DNA of 64,000 nucleotides from Pseudomonas sp. S30. Lineage in GTDB: Bacteria > Pseudomonadota > Gammaproteobacteria > Pseudomonadales > Pseudomonadaceae. The stretch is taken from the NCBI RefSeq assembly GCF_016518545.1, contig NZ_JACVTO010000008.1, positions 124,001 to 188,000 on the forward strand. The letters run 5' to 3'. The notes beneath the pieces are model-generated. The model searched no databases. It was given only the letters and a program-made list of their open reading frames with translations, and was not told the DNA's origin. This document shows, one piece after another, positions 37,965 to 47,529 of this stretch; position 1 is the first letter of the stretch, and every line of letters begins with the position of its first letter. The position numbers and the translations under genes are program-made.

Positions 37965-39374
37965 TTACAGCGGCTTGCCGCGGTTACCGTGCTGGCTGAC
38001 GAACGCCTGGACCGCTGCCAGATCGTTGGCCAACACCGTGCAGCGCTCCTCGCGGCTGAACAGGTCGCTCAGGTGCACGGGCAACTCCAGCGCCTTGCCA
38101 ACGCCTGCCTGTTCCACTGCCTCGGGGAACTTGACCGGATGCGCGGTACCCAGGATCACCATGGGGGTGTCCAGGCTACGACGGCACTCGCGCGCCGCCT
38201 TGACGCCGATCGCGGTATGCGGATCGAGCACTTCGCCGGTGGCCTTGAACACCTCGGCGATGGTCTGGCAGGTCTGCTCATCGCTGACGGCGAGCGAATC
38301 GAACAGCTTGCGCGCCTCGGTCCAGCGATCCTGTTCGACGCTGAAGCCGCCGCCCTGCCGGAAGTTGCCCATCAGCTCGGCGATGGCCGCGCCGTTGCGA
38401 CCGTGCAGGTCGAACAGCAGGCGCTCGAAGTTCGACGACACCATGATGTCCATCGACGGCGACAGGGTCGCGTGCAGCGCGTCCTTGACGTACTGGTTGC
38501 CGCTCATGAAGCGGTGCAGGATGTCGTTGCGGTTGGTCGCTACCACCAGTTGGCTGATCGGCAGGCCCATGTTGCGCGCCAGGTAGCCGGCGAAGATGTC
38601 GCCGAAGTTGCCGGTCGGCACCGAGAACGCCACCGAACGGGCCGGGCCGCCAAGCTGCAAGGCCGCGTGGAAGTAGTAGACGATCTGGGCCATGATCCGC
38701 GCCCAGTTGATCGAGTTGACCGCCACCAGGCGCGTGCCCTTGAGGAACGACTGGTCGGCGAAGCTGGCCTTGACCATCTCTTGGCAGTCGTCGAAGTTGC
38801 CCTCGATGGCGATATTGTGGATGTTATCGCCCAGGATGGTGGTCATCTGCCGACGCTGCACTTCCGACACACGCTGGTGCGGGTGCAGGATGAAGATGTC
38901 GACGTTGTCGCAGCGGCGGCAGCCTTCGATGGCGGCCGAGCCGGTGTCACCGCTGGTGGCACCGACGATCACCACACGCTCGCCTCGCTTGAGCAGCACA
39001 TGGTCGAGCAGACGGCCGAGCAGTTGCAGGGCGAAATCCTTGAACGCCAGGGTCGGGCCGTGGAACAGCTCCATCACCCACTCGTTGCTGTCGAGCTGGC
39101 GCAGCGGGGCGACGGCGCTATGGGCGAAGACGCCGTAGGTTTCCTCGAGGATCTTCTTGAACGCGGCATCGTCGATGCTGCCGGCCACGAAGGGGCGCAT
39201 CACGCGGAACGCCAGTTCGTGGTACGGCAGGCCGGCCCAGGAGGCGATCTCTTCCTGGGTGAAGCGCGGCAGGTTCTCCGGCACGTACAGGCCGCCATCG
39301 CTGGCAAGGCCTGCCAGCAGGACATCTTCGAAGTTCAGGGCCGGGGCCTGGCCCCGTGTACTGATATAGCGCAT
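37965..39374 (-). CDS. thrC: Threonine synthase
   Basis: ThrC converts O-phosphohomoserine to threonine using PLP. The 469-aa protein has the PLP-Lys in HGPTLAFKDFALQ (Lys112), the phosphate-binding GATSGDTGSAA and the N-terminal MRYISTRG typical of the long-form enzyme. It is 146 bp downstream of hom in the same direction and together they form the threonine branch. A gap of 184 bp separates its stop from the pseudo-receiver gene. Confidence 0.98.
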   Translation of the reverse strand: MRYISTRGQAPALNFEDVLLAGLASDGGLYVPENLPRFTQEEIASWAGLPYHELAFRVMRPFVAGSIDDAAFKKILEETYGVFAHSAVAPLRQLDSNEWVMELFHGPTLAFKDFALQLLGRLLDHVLLKRGERVVIVGATSGDTGSAAIEGCRRCDNVDIFILHPHQRVSEVQRRQMTTILGDNIHNIAIEGNFDDCQEMVKASFADQSFLKGTRLVAVNSINWARIMAQIVYYFHAALQLGGPARSVAFSVPTGNFGDIFAGYLARNMGLPISQLVVATNRNDILHRFMSGNQYVKDALHATLSPSMDIMVSSNFERLLFDLHGRNGAAIAELMGNFRQGGGFSVEQDRWTEARKLFDSLAVSDEQTCQTIAEVFKATGEVLDPHTAIGVKAARECRRSLDTPMVILGTAHPVKFPEAVEQAGVGKALELPVHLSDLFSREERCTVLANDLAAVQAFVSQHGNRGKPL

Positions 39375-39520
39375 GGATGCAAACCTTTGGTGTGGAGCGG
39401 CAGGCCTGGAGCGACGAATGACAGCCTCATGGCTGTGCGCTTGCGCGCTGTCGCTGTGCCTGACCGCGACGGTAATCTGTTAGGGCCTCGACGGCATGGG
39501 GGTCCAGGGCGCGGTGCGCC

Positions 39521-40825
39521 TCAGCCCAGCTGCTCGACCCGAATGCGTACCACGCTGCCAACCACGTCGTGCAACGCTTCCATGGCCGCGATGGCTTCGT
39601 CGATGTGCTGCTCGACCACGCGGTGGGTGAGCAGGATCATCGGGACCAGGCCGTCCTGTTCCTCGGCTTCCTTCTGCATGATCGACTCTATGTTGATGCC
39701 GCGCTCGGACAGAATGCTGGCCACCTGCGCCAGCACTCCGGGGTGATCCTTGGCCTGGATCCGCAGATAATAGGCGCTTTCGCAGGCCTCGATCGGCAGG
39801 ATCGGATGAGCAGACAGCGAGTCGGGCTGGAATGCCAGATGCGGTACGCGGTTTTCCGGGTCGCATGTCATGGCGCGCACCACATCCACCAGGTCGGCCA
39901 CCACCGACGACGCGGTCGGCTCCATGCCGGCGCCCGCGCCGTAGTACAGGGTCGAGCCTGCAGCATCGCCATTGACCATGACCGCGTTCATCACGCCGTT
40001 GACGTTGGCGATCAGTCGATCGCTGGGGATCAGCGTCGGGTGCACCCGCAGCTCGATCCCCTCGTCGGTACGGCGCGCCACGCCCAGGTGCTTGATGCGG
40101 TAGCCCAGGGCCTCGGCGTAGTTGACGTCGGCGGTGGTCAGGCGGGTGATACCCTCAGTGTAGGCCTTGTCGAACTGCAGCGGGATGCCAAAGGCGATCG
40201 ACGCCAGGATGGTCAGCTTGTGCGCCGCGTCGATCCCCTCGACATCGAAGGTCGGATCGGCCTCGGCATACCCCAACGCTTGCGCCTCGGCCAGCACGTC
40301 CGGGAAGGCCCGGCCTTTCTCGCGCATTTCGGTGAGGATGAAGTTGCCGGTGCCGTTGATGATACCGGCCAACCAGTTGATACGGTTGGCCGACAGGCCC
40401 TCGCGGATAGCCTTGATCACTGGGATACCGCCGGCCACGGCGGCTTCGAAGGCCACGATCACGCCCTTCTCGCGCGCTCGGGCGAATATCTCGTTGCCGT
40501 GCACGGCGATCAGCGCCTTGTTGGCGGTGACCACATGCTTGCCGTTTTCGATGGCCTTGAGCACCAGGTCGCGGGCGATGGTGTAGCCACCGATCAGTTC
40601 GATGACGATGTCGATTTCGGGGTTGCTCGCGACTTCGAACACATCAGCGGTAATGGGGGTACCGGTAATCTGGCAGTTCGGGTTCTGCGAGCGCATGGCG
40701 ATCTGCGCCACTTCGATGCCACGCCCGGCACGGCGGGCGATCTCCTCGGCGTTGCGCTGAAGCACATTGAAGGTTCCGCCACCGACGGTCCCCAACCCAC
40801 AGATGCCTACTTTGACCGGTTTCAC
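39521..40825 (-). CDS. hom: Homoserine dehydrogenase
   Basis: Hom reduces aspartate semialdehyde to homoserine with NAD(P)H. The 434-aa protein has the Rossmann loop GICGLGTVGGGTF at the N-terminus, the catalytic domain (ANKALIAVHG, AVAGGIPVI, GIINGTGNFIL) and a C-terminal ACT domain (about 350-430, YYLRIQAKDHPGVLAQVASIL) for threonine feedback. The start is GTG 40825. It lies between dsbC and thrC. Confidence 0.98.
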   Translation of the reverse strand: MKPVKVGICGLGTVGGGTFNVLQRNAEEIARRAGRGIEVAQIAMRSQNPNCQITGTPITADVFEVASNPEIDIVIELIGGYTIARDLVLKAIENGKHVVTANKALIAVHGNEIFARAREKGVIVAFEAAVAGGIPVIKAIREGLSANRINWLAGIINGTGNFILTEMREKGRAFPDVLAEAQALGYAEADPTFDVEGIDAAHKLTILASIAFGIPLQFDKAYTEGITRLTTADVNYAEALGYRIKHLGVARRTDEGIELRVHPTLIPSDRLIANVNGVMNAVMVNGDAAGSTLYYGAGAGMEPTASSVVADLVDVVRAMTCDPENRVPHLAFQPDSLSAHPILPIEACESAYYLRIQAKDHPGVLAQVASILSERGINIESIMQKEAEEQDGLVPMILLTHRVVEQHIDEAIAAMEALHDVVGSVVRIRVEQLG

Positions 40826-40905
40826 TGAGAACTCCCCATTGAACGGCCGGCACCTCGCCGACCGTGAAACATGCCGTCACCCCATGACGACGGCGTATTG
40901 AATGA

Positions 40906-41691
40906 TTACTTGGCCGCGGGTGCCTGTGCAGCCAGGGCCAGCTTGGCCACCTGAGGTGCCGGCTGATAGCCAGGAATCACCTGGCCGCTCTCCAGGACGA
41001 TCGCCGGCGTGCCATTGACGCCGATCGACTGGCCCAGGTGGAACTGCTTGCCGACCGGGTTGGCGCACTTGGCCGCCTTGATTTCCTTGCCATCGACCAT
41101 CTTGTCCATGGCCGCGACGCGATCGCTCGAGCACCAGACCGCCTGCAACTGCTCGTCGCCCGGCGAACCCAGCCCCTGGCGCGGGAAGGCGACATAGCGC
41201 ACCTCGATACCGCGCTTGTTGAGCTCGGGCACCTCGGCGTGCAGTTTGTGGCAGTAGGGGCAGGTGGTGTCGGTGAAGACGGTGATGTGCGAGCGGGTTT
41301 CGCCCTTGGCCGGGTAGATGACCATTTCAGCCTTGGGAATGCCATTGATCAACTTGGCGATGCCCTGGCGTTCGGTCTTTTCGGTCAGGTTGACCGGCTT
41401 GCCATCCTTGAGCTGGTACAGGTAACCCTGCATGACGTATTGGCCATCGCCGCTGGCGTACAGCACACGACCGCCCTGCAGCTTCACTTCGTACAAGCCG
41501 CCGACCGGACTGCTGGAGACGCTCTCGATCGGCACGTCCAGTTCCAGGGTCTTGAGAGTGTTGCGGATGGCCTGTTCAGCGCCGGCATCGGCGCTGGCAT
41601 TGGCGGTGCTGTTGGCGTCGGTCGCCGCCGCAGCGGCAAAGGTGCTGGCCAGCGCCAAGGCGGCGGCGGCGAAAATCTGGGTCACGCGCAT
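40906..41691 (-). CDS. dsbC: Disulfide isomerase DsbC
   Basis: DsbC is a periplasmic homodimer that corrects wrong disulfides. The 261-aa precursor has a signal peptide (about residues 1-23), an N-terminal dimerisation domain (about 40-95) and a thioredoxin-fold domain with active site CPYC (Cys144, Cys147) in FTDTTCPYCHKLH, plus the cis-Pro loop GVNGTPAI. ATG 41691 gives the signal peptide directly. Located 80 bp upstream of hom, an arrangement commonly seen in Pseudomonas. Confidence 0.96.
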   Translation of the reverse strand: MRVTQIFAAAALALASTFAAAAATDANSTANASADAGAEQAIRNTLKTLELDVPIESVSSSPVGGLYEVKLQGGRVLYASGDGQYVMQGYLYQLKDGKPVNLTEKTERQGIAKLINGIPKAEMVIYPAKGETRSHITVFTDTTCPYCHKLHAEVPELNKRGIEVRYVAFPRQGLGSPGDEQLQAVWCSSDRVAAMDKMVDGKEIKAAKCANPVGKQFHLGQSIGVNGTPAIVLESGQVIPGYQPAPQVAKLALAAQAPAAK

Positions 41692-41844
41692 GGGTACTCC
41701 TGAAGACGGACGGGGACCGGAGGACATCGCCTGCGGGAAAAGCACGGCGAAAAGAGCGGCCCCTGATGCAAACCGTCCAAGACTACCACATCAGGCCGGG
41801 TCGCAATCAGTGTCTACCGGCCAGCGGCTGAACATGAGCAGCAT

Positions 41845-42741
41845 TCATCCACGGGGATGATGCTGGGCATGCAACTGCTGCAGGCGTGCCTTGGCCACGT
41901 GGGTATAGATCTGCGTCGTGGACAGGTCGCTGTGGCCTAACAGCATCTGCACCACACGCAGGTCGGCGCCGTGGTTGAGCAGGTGGGTCGCGAAGGCGTG
42001 GCGCAGGGTATGCGGCGACAGCGGCTTGTCGATGCCGGCCACGCGCGCATGGTGCTTGATGCGGTGCCAGAAGGTCTGGCGGGTCATCTCCTCGCCCCGC
42101 AGGCTGGGGAACAGCACGTCGCTGGGGCGGCCATTGAGCAGCTCGGCACGACCGCCGCGCAGGTAGCGCTCGATCCACACCACCGCCTCCTCGCCCATGG
42201 GCACCAGGCGCTCCTTGCTGCCCTTGCCCATCACCCGCAGCACACCCTGGCGCAGGTTGACCTGATCCAGGGTCAGGCTCACCAACTCGGTGACCCGCAG
42301 CCCGCAGGCATACAGCACCTCGAGCATGGCGCGGTCGCGCTGGCCGATGACCTCGCCCAGTTCCGGCGCCTTCAGCAGGGCCTCGACGTCCGCTTCTGAC
42401 AGCGACTTGGGCAGTGGTCGCCCCAGTTGCGGCATTTCCACTTGCAGCGTGGGGTCGATGGCGATGAGTTTCTCGCGCAGCAGATAACGGTAGAAGCCGC
42501 GCACGCCGGACAGAAAACGCGCCGTGGAACGCGGCTTGTAGCCTTGATCCAAACGCCAGGCCAGGTGATCGAGAATGGCCTCGCGACTCGCAGCGAGCAA
42601 TTTCCCGCCCCGCTCCTCGAGCCAGCCATTGAACAGGGCGAGGTCGCTGCGGTAGGACGCACGGGTGTTGTCCGAGAGGCCCTTTTCCAGCCAGAGGGCA
42701 TCGAGGAATTGGTCGATCAATGGATGGTCCAGGGCGGGCAT
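41845..42741 (-). CDS. xerD: Site-specific tyrosine recombinase XerD
   Basis: XerD with XerC resolves chromosome dimers at dif. The 298-aa protein has the SAM-like N-terminal core-binding domain and all catalytic residues: Arg149 (ACGLRVTEL), Lys173 (GKGSKERLV), His244 and Arg247 (HTLRHAFATHLL), His270 (LGHSDLSTTQ), and nucleophile Tyr279. The KGLSDNTRASYRSDL N-terminus fits XerD better than XerC. Confidence 0.96.
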   Translation of the reverse strand: MPALDHPLIDQFLDALWLEKGLSDNTRASYRSDLALFNGWLEERGGKLLAASREAILDHLAWRLDQGYKPRSTARFLSGVRGFYRYLLREKLIAIDPTLQVEMPQLGRPLPKSLSEADVEALLKAPELGEVIGQRDRAMLEVLYACGLRVTELVSLTLDQVNLRQGVLRVMGKGSKERLVPMGEEAVVWIERYLRGGRAELLNGRPSDVLFPSLRGEEMTRQTFWHRIKHHARVAGIDKPLSPHTLRHAFATHLLNHGADLRVVQMLLGHSDLSTTQIYTHVAKARLQQLHAQHHPRG

Positions 42742-42834
42742 GCGATCAGCTTATGGTGGAAGTGGCCTAGTGTTTCACACCGCTTGACGGCTTGTCTCCT
42801 GCGCGAGCACGCGCATGTACCGCCCCTGAAAGGC

Positions 42835-42863
42835 AAAAAAGCAGCCCGAAGGCTGCTTTTTTT
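42835..42863. terminator. Bidirectional terminator after rplS
   Basis: GCAGCC-CGAA-GGCTGC is flanked by six A on the left and seven T on the right, giving a U-tract in both directions. It ends the rpsP-rimM-trmD-rplS operon on the minus strand and insulates xerD. Confidence 0.95.
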
Positions 42864-42899
42864 CTCGCGCAGTGGCCAGGGCCACCGGTCAAACTGCAC

Positions 42900-43250
42900 T
42901 CAGGACAGTTTTTCCTTGATGCGAGCGGCTTTGCCGGACAGGTCGCGCAGGTAGTACAGCTTGGCTTTACGCACGTCACCACGACGTTTCACGGCCAGGC
43001 TGTCGATCTGCGGGCTGTAGGTCTGGAAGGTACGCTCGACGCCAACGCCGCTGGAGATCTTGCGCACGGTGAAGGCGCTGTTCAGACCGCGGTTACGCTT
43101 GGCGATGACGACGCCTTCGAACGCCTGCAGACGGGAACGATCGCCTTCCTTCACTTTGACCTGGACGACTACGGTGTCGCCGGGTGCGAAGGCCGGGATT
43201 TCCTTGCTCATCTGCTCTGCTTCGAGCTGCTGGATGATTTTGTTGGTCAT
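42900..43250 (-). CDS. rplS: 50S ribosomal protein L19
   Basis: The 116-aa L19 lies at the 30S-50S interface. Family segments: [41 protein letters not shown] and a C-terminal [18 protein letters not shown]. It is the last gene of the rpsP operon, 42 bp after trmD. Confidence 0.98.
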   Translation of the reverse strand: MTNKIIQQLEAEQMSKEIPAFAPGDTVVVQVKVKEGDRSRLQAFEGVVIAKRNRGLNSAFTVRKISSGVGVERTFQTYSPQIDSLAVKRRGDVRKAKLYYLRDLSGKAARIKEKLS

Positions 43251-43292
43251 GCTGTGCTCCTAAGATGGATACGCGATCCACCATCGATACGT

Positions 43293-44045
43293 TTAACTAT
43301 CGTCCCGCTCGCGGAGGTATTCCTCGAGCAGCTTCTTCTCTTCTCCAGAAAGTGAGCGACTTTCCAGAAGATCGGCGCGTCGTACGAAGGTCCTACCAAG
43401 GGACTGCTTCATTCTCCAACGCCGGATGTGTGCATGGTTGCCACTGAGCAACACGTCGGGTACACGCTGATCCGCATACACCTCGGGTCGGGTGTAGTGC
43501 GGGCAATCGAGCAGACCGTCGGTGAAAGAGTCTTCCTCCGCCGAGTCCACATGCCCCAAAGCTCCGGGCAGCAGTCGTGTAACCGCATCGATCAGCACCA
43601 TGGCCGGCAGCTCGCCACCGGACAGCACATAGTCGCCAATCGACCACTCTTCATCGACATGAGCCTCGATAAAGCGCTCGTCGATGCCTTCGTAACGGCC
43701 GGCGATCAGGATCAACGATTCCTGCTCGGCCAGACCCTTGACCGCCTGCTGAGTCAGCTTGCGGCCCTGTGGCGACAGGTAGATCACCTTCGCCGCTGCT
43801 CCGGTCGCCTGCCTGGCACTGGCCAGGGCGTCTTCCAGAGGCTTGATCTTCATCACCATGCCCGGACCACCACCAAAAGGCCGATCGTCCACCGTGTGGT
43901 GTCGATCCGTGGTGTAGTCCCGCGGGTTCCAGCAGGTCACGCTGAGCAACCCCTGTTTCACCGCGCGGCTGGTTATGCCGTACTCCGTGATGGCCGAGAA
44001 CATCTCGGGGAACAAGGTGACGACTTCTACGCGAAGGTTACCCAT
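43293..44045 (-). CDS. trmD: tRNA (guanine-37-N1)-methyltransferase
   Basis: TrmD methylates G37 next to the anticodon of tRNAs reading CNN and CGG-type codons and prevents frameshifting. The 250-aa SPOUT enzyme has [23 protein letters not shown] and the trefoil-knot [15 protein letters not shown]. It is 3 nt after the rimM stop, so tightly coupled. Confidence 0.98.
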   Translation of the reverse strand: MGNLRVEVVTLFPEMFSAITEYGITSRAVKQGLLSVTCWNPRDYTTDRHHTVDDRPFGGGPGMVMKIKPLEDALASARQATGAAAKVIYLSPQGRKLTQQAVKGLAEQESLILIAGRYEGIDERFIEAHVDEEWSIGDYVLSGGELPAMVLIDAVTRLLPGALGHVDSAEEDSFTDGLLDCPHYTRPEVYADQRVPDVLLSGNHAHIRRWRMKQSLGRTFVRRADLLESRSLSGEEKKLLEEYLRERDDS

Positions 44046-44048
44046 CGT

Positions 44049-44585
44049 CTAGAAATCCGCGTCCCATTCGACTCGCATCACGCCCGCTTCCAGGTCGATG
44101 GCCAGCACGCATTGCTCCGTATAGGGCAACAGACGCTCGCGATCATCCAGGCTGCCTGCGCTAGGCTTGACCACCAATACATCGTTCGCGCCGGTCTCCA
44201 ACAGGTGATCGACCTTGCCGAACAGCTGTTCGTCCTGGTTGATGACCGTCAGACCCACCAACTGGTACCAGTAGTACTCGTCAGCGGCCAGGTTGGGCAA
44301 AAGGCTCCGCGCAATGCAGATGTCGTAACCGCTCAGAAGCCGGGCTTCGTCACGATCCTCGAGGCCTTTCAATTTCACGACCAGGCCCTTCTGGGAGCCA
44401 CGACCGTTGACCAGCTCGACCTGCTTTACCTTGCCTTCGTGCCGAAGCGTCCAGCGCGGATAATCCAACAGGTTTTCAATCGGATCGGTAAAGGAATACA
44501 CCTTCACCTCGCCGCGAACGCCGTGAACCGAAAAGATCTTGCCTACGACGATGAGATCGTCAGGCGTTTCTGGCGTCGCGTTCAT
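44049..44585 (-). CDS. rimM: Ribosome maturation factor RimM
   Basis: RimM helps mature the 30S head with S19. The 178-aa protein shows the N-terminal beta-barrel (VVGKIFSVHGVRGEVKVYSFTD) and C-terminal PRC-barrel (YYWYQLVGLTVINQDEQLFGKV, ending with RVEWDADF). It is 5 nt after the rpsP stop and 3 nt before trmD. Confidence 0.97.
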   Translation of the reverse strand: MNATPETPDDLIVVGKIFSVHGVRGEVKVYSFTDPIENLLDYPRWTLRHEGKVKQVELVNGRGSQKGLVVKLKGLEDRDEARLLSGYDICIARSLLPNLAADEYYWYQLVGLTVINQDEQLFGKVDHLLETGANDVLVVKPSAGSLDDRERLLPYTEQCVLAIDLEAGVMRVEWDADF

Positions 44586-44590
44586 ACTGC

Positions 44591-44842
44591 TCAGGCGGCG
44601 GCCTTGGCAGCGTCCTTCAGCAGCTGAGCAACACGCTCAGACGGCTGCGCGCCCTGGCTCAGCCAGTAGGTGACGCGTTCCTGGTTGACCGACAGCTTGA
44701 CTTCGGCGCCCGAGGCGATCGGGTTGAAGAAGCCTACGCGCTCGACGAAACGGCCGTCACGGGCGTTACGCGAGTTGGTCACGGTCAGGTGGTAGAAGGG
44801 GCGCTTTTTCGAGCCGCCACGGGCCAGACGAATGGTTACCAT
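44591..44842 (-). CDS. rpsP: 30S ribosomal protein S16
   Basis: The 83-aa S16 begins [19 protein letters not shown] and ends [11 protein letters not shown], the usual length for Pseudomonas. The ATG at 44842 is chosen over an upstream in-frame ATG at 44908. It heads the rpsP-rimM-trmD-rplS operon. The promoter is presumably in the 247-bp gap behind it; a TTGCAA near 44952-44957 is a weak -35 candidate on the minus strand. Confidence 0.97.
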   Translation of the reverse strand: MVTIRLARGGSKKRPFYHLTVTNSRNARDGRFVERVGFFNPIASGAEVKLSVNQERVTYWLSQGAQPSERVAQLLKDAAKAAA

Positions 44843-45089
44843 GTGAACATCGTTCCTATAGTCGGTACTGCAGTCGGTGCTGCAAATCTGAATGCCAAAT
44901 AGGCACACGGGTGCCCAAAAGGCCGCATATTCTCGGGGAATACACGGACATTTGCAAATGGCTTTTTCGCTGACGCCATTGCCATGCTGTCCAGACCTGC
45001 CGCTTGGGCCGCGCTGACGCGGCGTTTTGCCCCGTCAGTGACGGGTGCTGCCCGGTCATCGAATACTGTCGAAGGCCGAGCGGATCCTC

Positions 45090-46466
45090 TTACATCTTCG
45101 GCATGCCGCCGCCTGGCATCATGCCGCCCAGGCCACGCATCATCTTGGCCATGCCGCCCTTGGCGGAGAATTTCTTCATCATCTTCTGCATCTGCTTATG
45201 CTGCTTGATCAGCCGCCCGATGTCCTGCACCTGGGTGCCGGAACCCAGGGCGATACGGCGCTTGCGCGAGCCGCTGATCAGGTCGGGGTCGCGGCGCTCG
45301 GCCGGGGTCATGGAATTGATGATCGCCTCCATCTGCTTGAACTGCTTCTCGGCCGCACCCTGGGCGTTGCCCATCTGCGACAGGTTGACCCCGCCAATGC
45401 TCGGCAGCTTGTCCATCAGGCCGCCCAGACCGCCCATGTTCTTCATCTGCAGCAGCTGATCGCGGAAATCCTCGAGGTCGAAGCCCTTGCCCTTCTTGAG
45501 CTTCTTGGCCAGCTTGTCGGCCTTGGCCTTGTCGAGGGTCTGCTCGGCCTGCTCGATCAGGCTGAGCACGTCACCCATGCCCAGGATGCGCGAGGCGATG
45601 CGATCGGGGTGGAACGGCTCGAGCGCTTCGCTCTTCTCGCCCATGCCGATGAACTTGATCGGCTTGCCGGTGATGGCCCGCACCGACAGCGCGGCACCGC
45701 CGCGGGCGTCGCCGTCGACCTTGGTCAGCACCACGCCGGTGAGCGGCAGCGCTTCGCCGAAGGCCTTGGCCGTGTTGGCGGCGTCCTGGCCGGTCATGGC
45801 GTCGACCACGAACAGGGTTTCCACCGGCTTGACGGCGGCATGCAGGGCCCTGATCTCGTCCATCATGTCGGCGTCGATGTGCAGACGGCCGGCGGTGTCG
45901 AGGATCACCACGTCGATGAACTTGATCTTGGCTTCGCGGATGGCCGCCTCGGCGATGTCCACCGGCTTCTGGCTGATGTCGGACGGGAAGAAGGTCACGC
46001 CGATGTCGTTGGCCAGGGTCTCGAGCTGTTTGATGGCCGCCGGACGGTAGACGTCGGCCGATACCACCATCACGCTCTTCTTCTTGCGTTCCTTGAGGAA
46101 CCGCGCCAGCTTGCCGGCGGTGGTGGTCTTGCCCGCACCCTGCAGGCCGGCCATCAGCACCACCGCCGGCGGCGCTGCGTTGAGCGCGAGGTCTTCGTTG
46201 GCAGCGCCCATGAGGCGCTCCAGCTCGGCCTGGACGATCTTCACGAAGGCCTGGCCTGGGGTCAGGCTGCGCGACACCTCGGTGCCGACCGCACGCTCCT
46301 TGATGCTGTTGACGAAGTCCTTGACCACCGGCAGGGCGACGTCGGCCTCGAGCAGGGCCATGCGCACTTCGCGCAGGGTGTCCTTGATGTTCTCTTCGGT
46401 CAGCTTGGCCTTGCCGGTGACATGGCGCAGCGTCTGTGACAGGCGGTCGGTCAGGTTTTCGAACAT
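45090..46466 (-). CDS. ffh: Signal recognition particle protein Ffh
   Basis: Ffh is the GTPase of the bacterial SRP and binds 4.5S RNA and signal sequences. The 458-aa protein has an N domain, G domain with P-loop GLQGAGKTTTAGKLA, DTAGRLHID and TKVDGDARGG, and a methionine-rich M domain ending MMRGLGGMMPGGGMPKM. The 247-bp gap downstream has a small GC hairpin (45008-45023) but no strong minus-strand terminator. It is divergent to the CcsA-like gene. Confidence 0.98.
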   Translation of the reverse strand: MFENLTDRLSQTLRHVTGKAKLTEENIKDTLREVRMALLEADVALPVVKDFVNSIKERAVGTEVSRSLTPGQAFVKIVQAELERLMGAANEDLALNAAPPAVVLMAGLQGAGKTTTAGKLARFLKERKKKSVMVVSADVYRPAAIKQLETLANDIGVTFFPSDISQKPVDIAEAAIREAKIKFIDVVILDTAGRLHIDADMMDEIRALHAAVKPVETLFVVDAMTGQDAANTAKAFGEALPLTGVVLTKVDGDARGGAALSVRAITGKPIKFIGMGEKSEALEPFHPDRIASRILGMGDVLSLIEQAEQTLDKAKADKLAKKLKKGKGFDLEDFRDQLLQMKNMGGLGGLMDKLPSIGGVNLSQMGNAQGAAEKQFKQMEAIINSMTPAERRDPDLISGSRKRRIALGSGTQVQDIGRLIKQHKQMQKMMKKFSAKGGMAKMMRGLGGMMPGGGMPKM

Positions 46467-46710
46467 GGTGATCCTTTCAGGCCCAGTGAAGCCGAGGTTG
46501 TTCAGGCGCCCTGGCGGCGATCGGCACGCCCAGGGCACAGCAAGCCGGGCAGTATAACGGAGAGCGGCCATGGCGCACACCATAGGCGCCAAGCAAGGGG
46601 CCGCCGGCAGCCTCGCTGTGGATCGCGCCCGGATCGCCGTCGCCGCCGCTTCCGCGTCACCCCCTTCTATGCCAAACTCCCCTCCTTCAAGGGCTCGCCT
46701 ACCTGGACCT

Positions 46711-47520
46711 ATGCTCTCTTCACCCAGTCTTCTTCCGAACCTGATCGCCGCCGCGCTGTACGTCGTAGCGACCGCACATCAGGGCATCCGCCTGGCGCAG
46801 GGCAACAAGGCCGACAAACGGCTGCTCGGGCTGCTGGGAGCGATCGCCGTGATCGCCCAGGGTGGCGCGCTGTTCTTCCAGCTGATCACCCCCCTGGGCC
46901 TGAGCCTGGATTTCTTCAGTGCCGCCAGCCTGATCGCCACCGCGGTGATCGCCCTGACGCTCCTGGCGTGCCTGAGCATTCCGGTGGAAAACCTGCTGGT
47001 GCTGCTGTTCCCGCTCGGCGCCATCACCGCCTTGCTGTCGCAGTTCGCGCCGGCCGGTACAGTGCCGCTGATCAACGAACAACCCGGCATCCTGGCGCAT
47101 ATCCTGCTGTCGATTCTCGCCTATGGCGTATTCACCATCGCCGTGGTCCAGTCGCTGCTGCTGCTGCTCCAGGACCATCAGCTCAAGCACAAGCACCCCT
47201 CGGGGCTGATCCGCAACTTCCCGCCGCTGCAGACCATGGAGAGCCTGCTGTTCGGCTTCCTGTGGGCCGGCTGGATGCTGCTGTCGCTGTCGCTGATCTC
47301 CGGCTGGCTGTTTCTCGACAACCTGTTCGCCCAGCACCTGGTGCACAAGACTTCCCTGTCGTGCCTGGCCTGGATCGTGTTCGGCGTGCTGCTGTGGGGG
47401 CGAACGCGCCTGGGCTGGCGCGGCCACAAGGCGATCCGCTGGACCCTGGCGGGCTTCTGCCTGCTGATGCTGGCCTATTTCGGCAGCAAGCTGGTTCGCG
47501 AATTCATCCTGCACATCTGA
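46711..47520 (+). CDS. YpjD/CcsA-like inner-membrane protein
   Basis: The 269-aa protein has about eight hydrophobic segments and resembles the cytochrome c assembly (CcsA/CcmC) superfamily as found in YpjD-type proteins beside ffh. Typical is the run NEQPGILAHILLSILAYGVFTIAVVQS with conserved His, and HLVHKTSLSCLAWIVFGVLLWGR. A role in heme or cytochrome assembly is suggested by the family only. The ATG at 46711 is preferred because the 47 residues of the longer frame are non-hydrophobic and compositionally odd. It is followed by the CBS/CorC gene after 9 bp. Confidence 0.85.
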   Translation: MLSSPSLLPNLIAAALYVVATAHQGIRLAQGNKADKRLLGLLGAIAVIAQGGALFFQLITPLGLSLDFFSAASLIATAVIALTLLACLSIPVENLLVLLFPLGAITALLSQFAPAGTVPLINEQPGILAHILLSILAYGVFTIAVVQSLLLLLQDHQLKHKHPSGLIRNFPPLQTMESLLFGFLWAGWMLLSLSLISGWLFLDNLFAQHLVHKTSLSCLAWIVFGVLLWGRTRLGWRGHKAIRWTLAGFCLLMLAYFGSKLVREFILHI

Positions 47521-47529
47521 CGAGCAGCC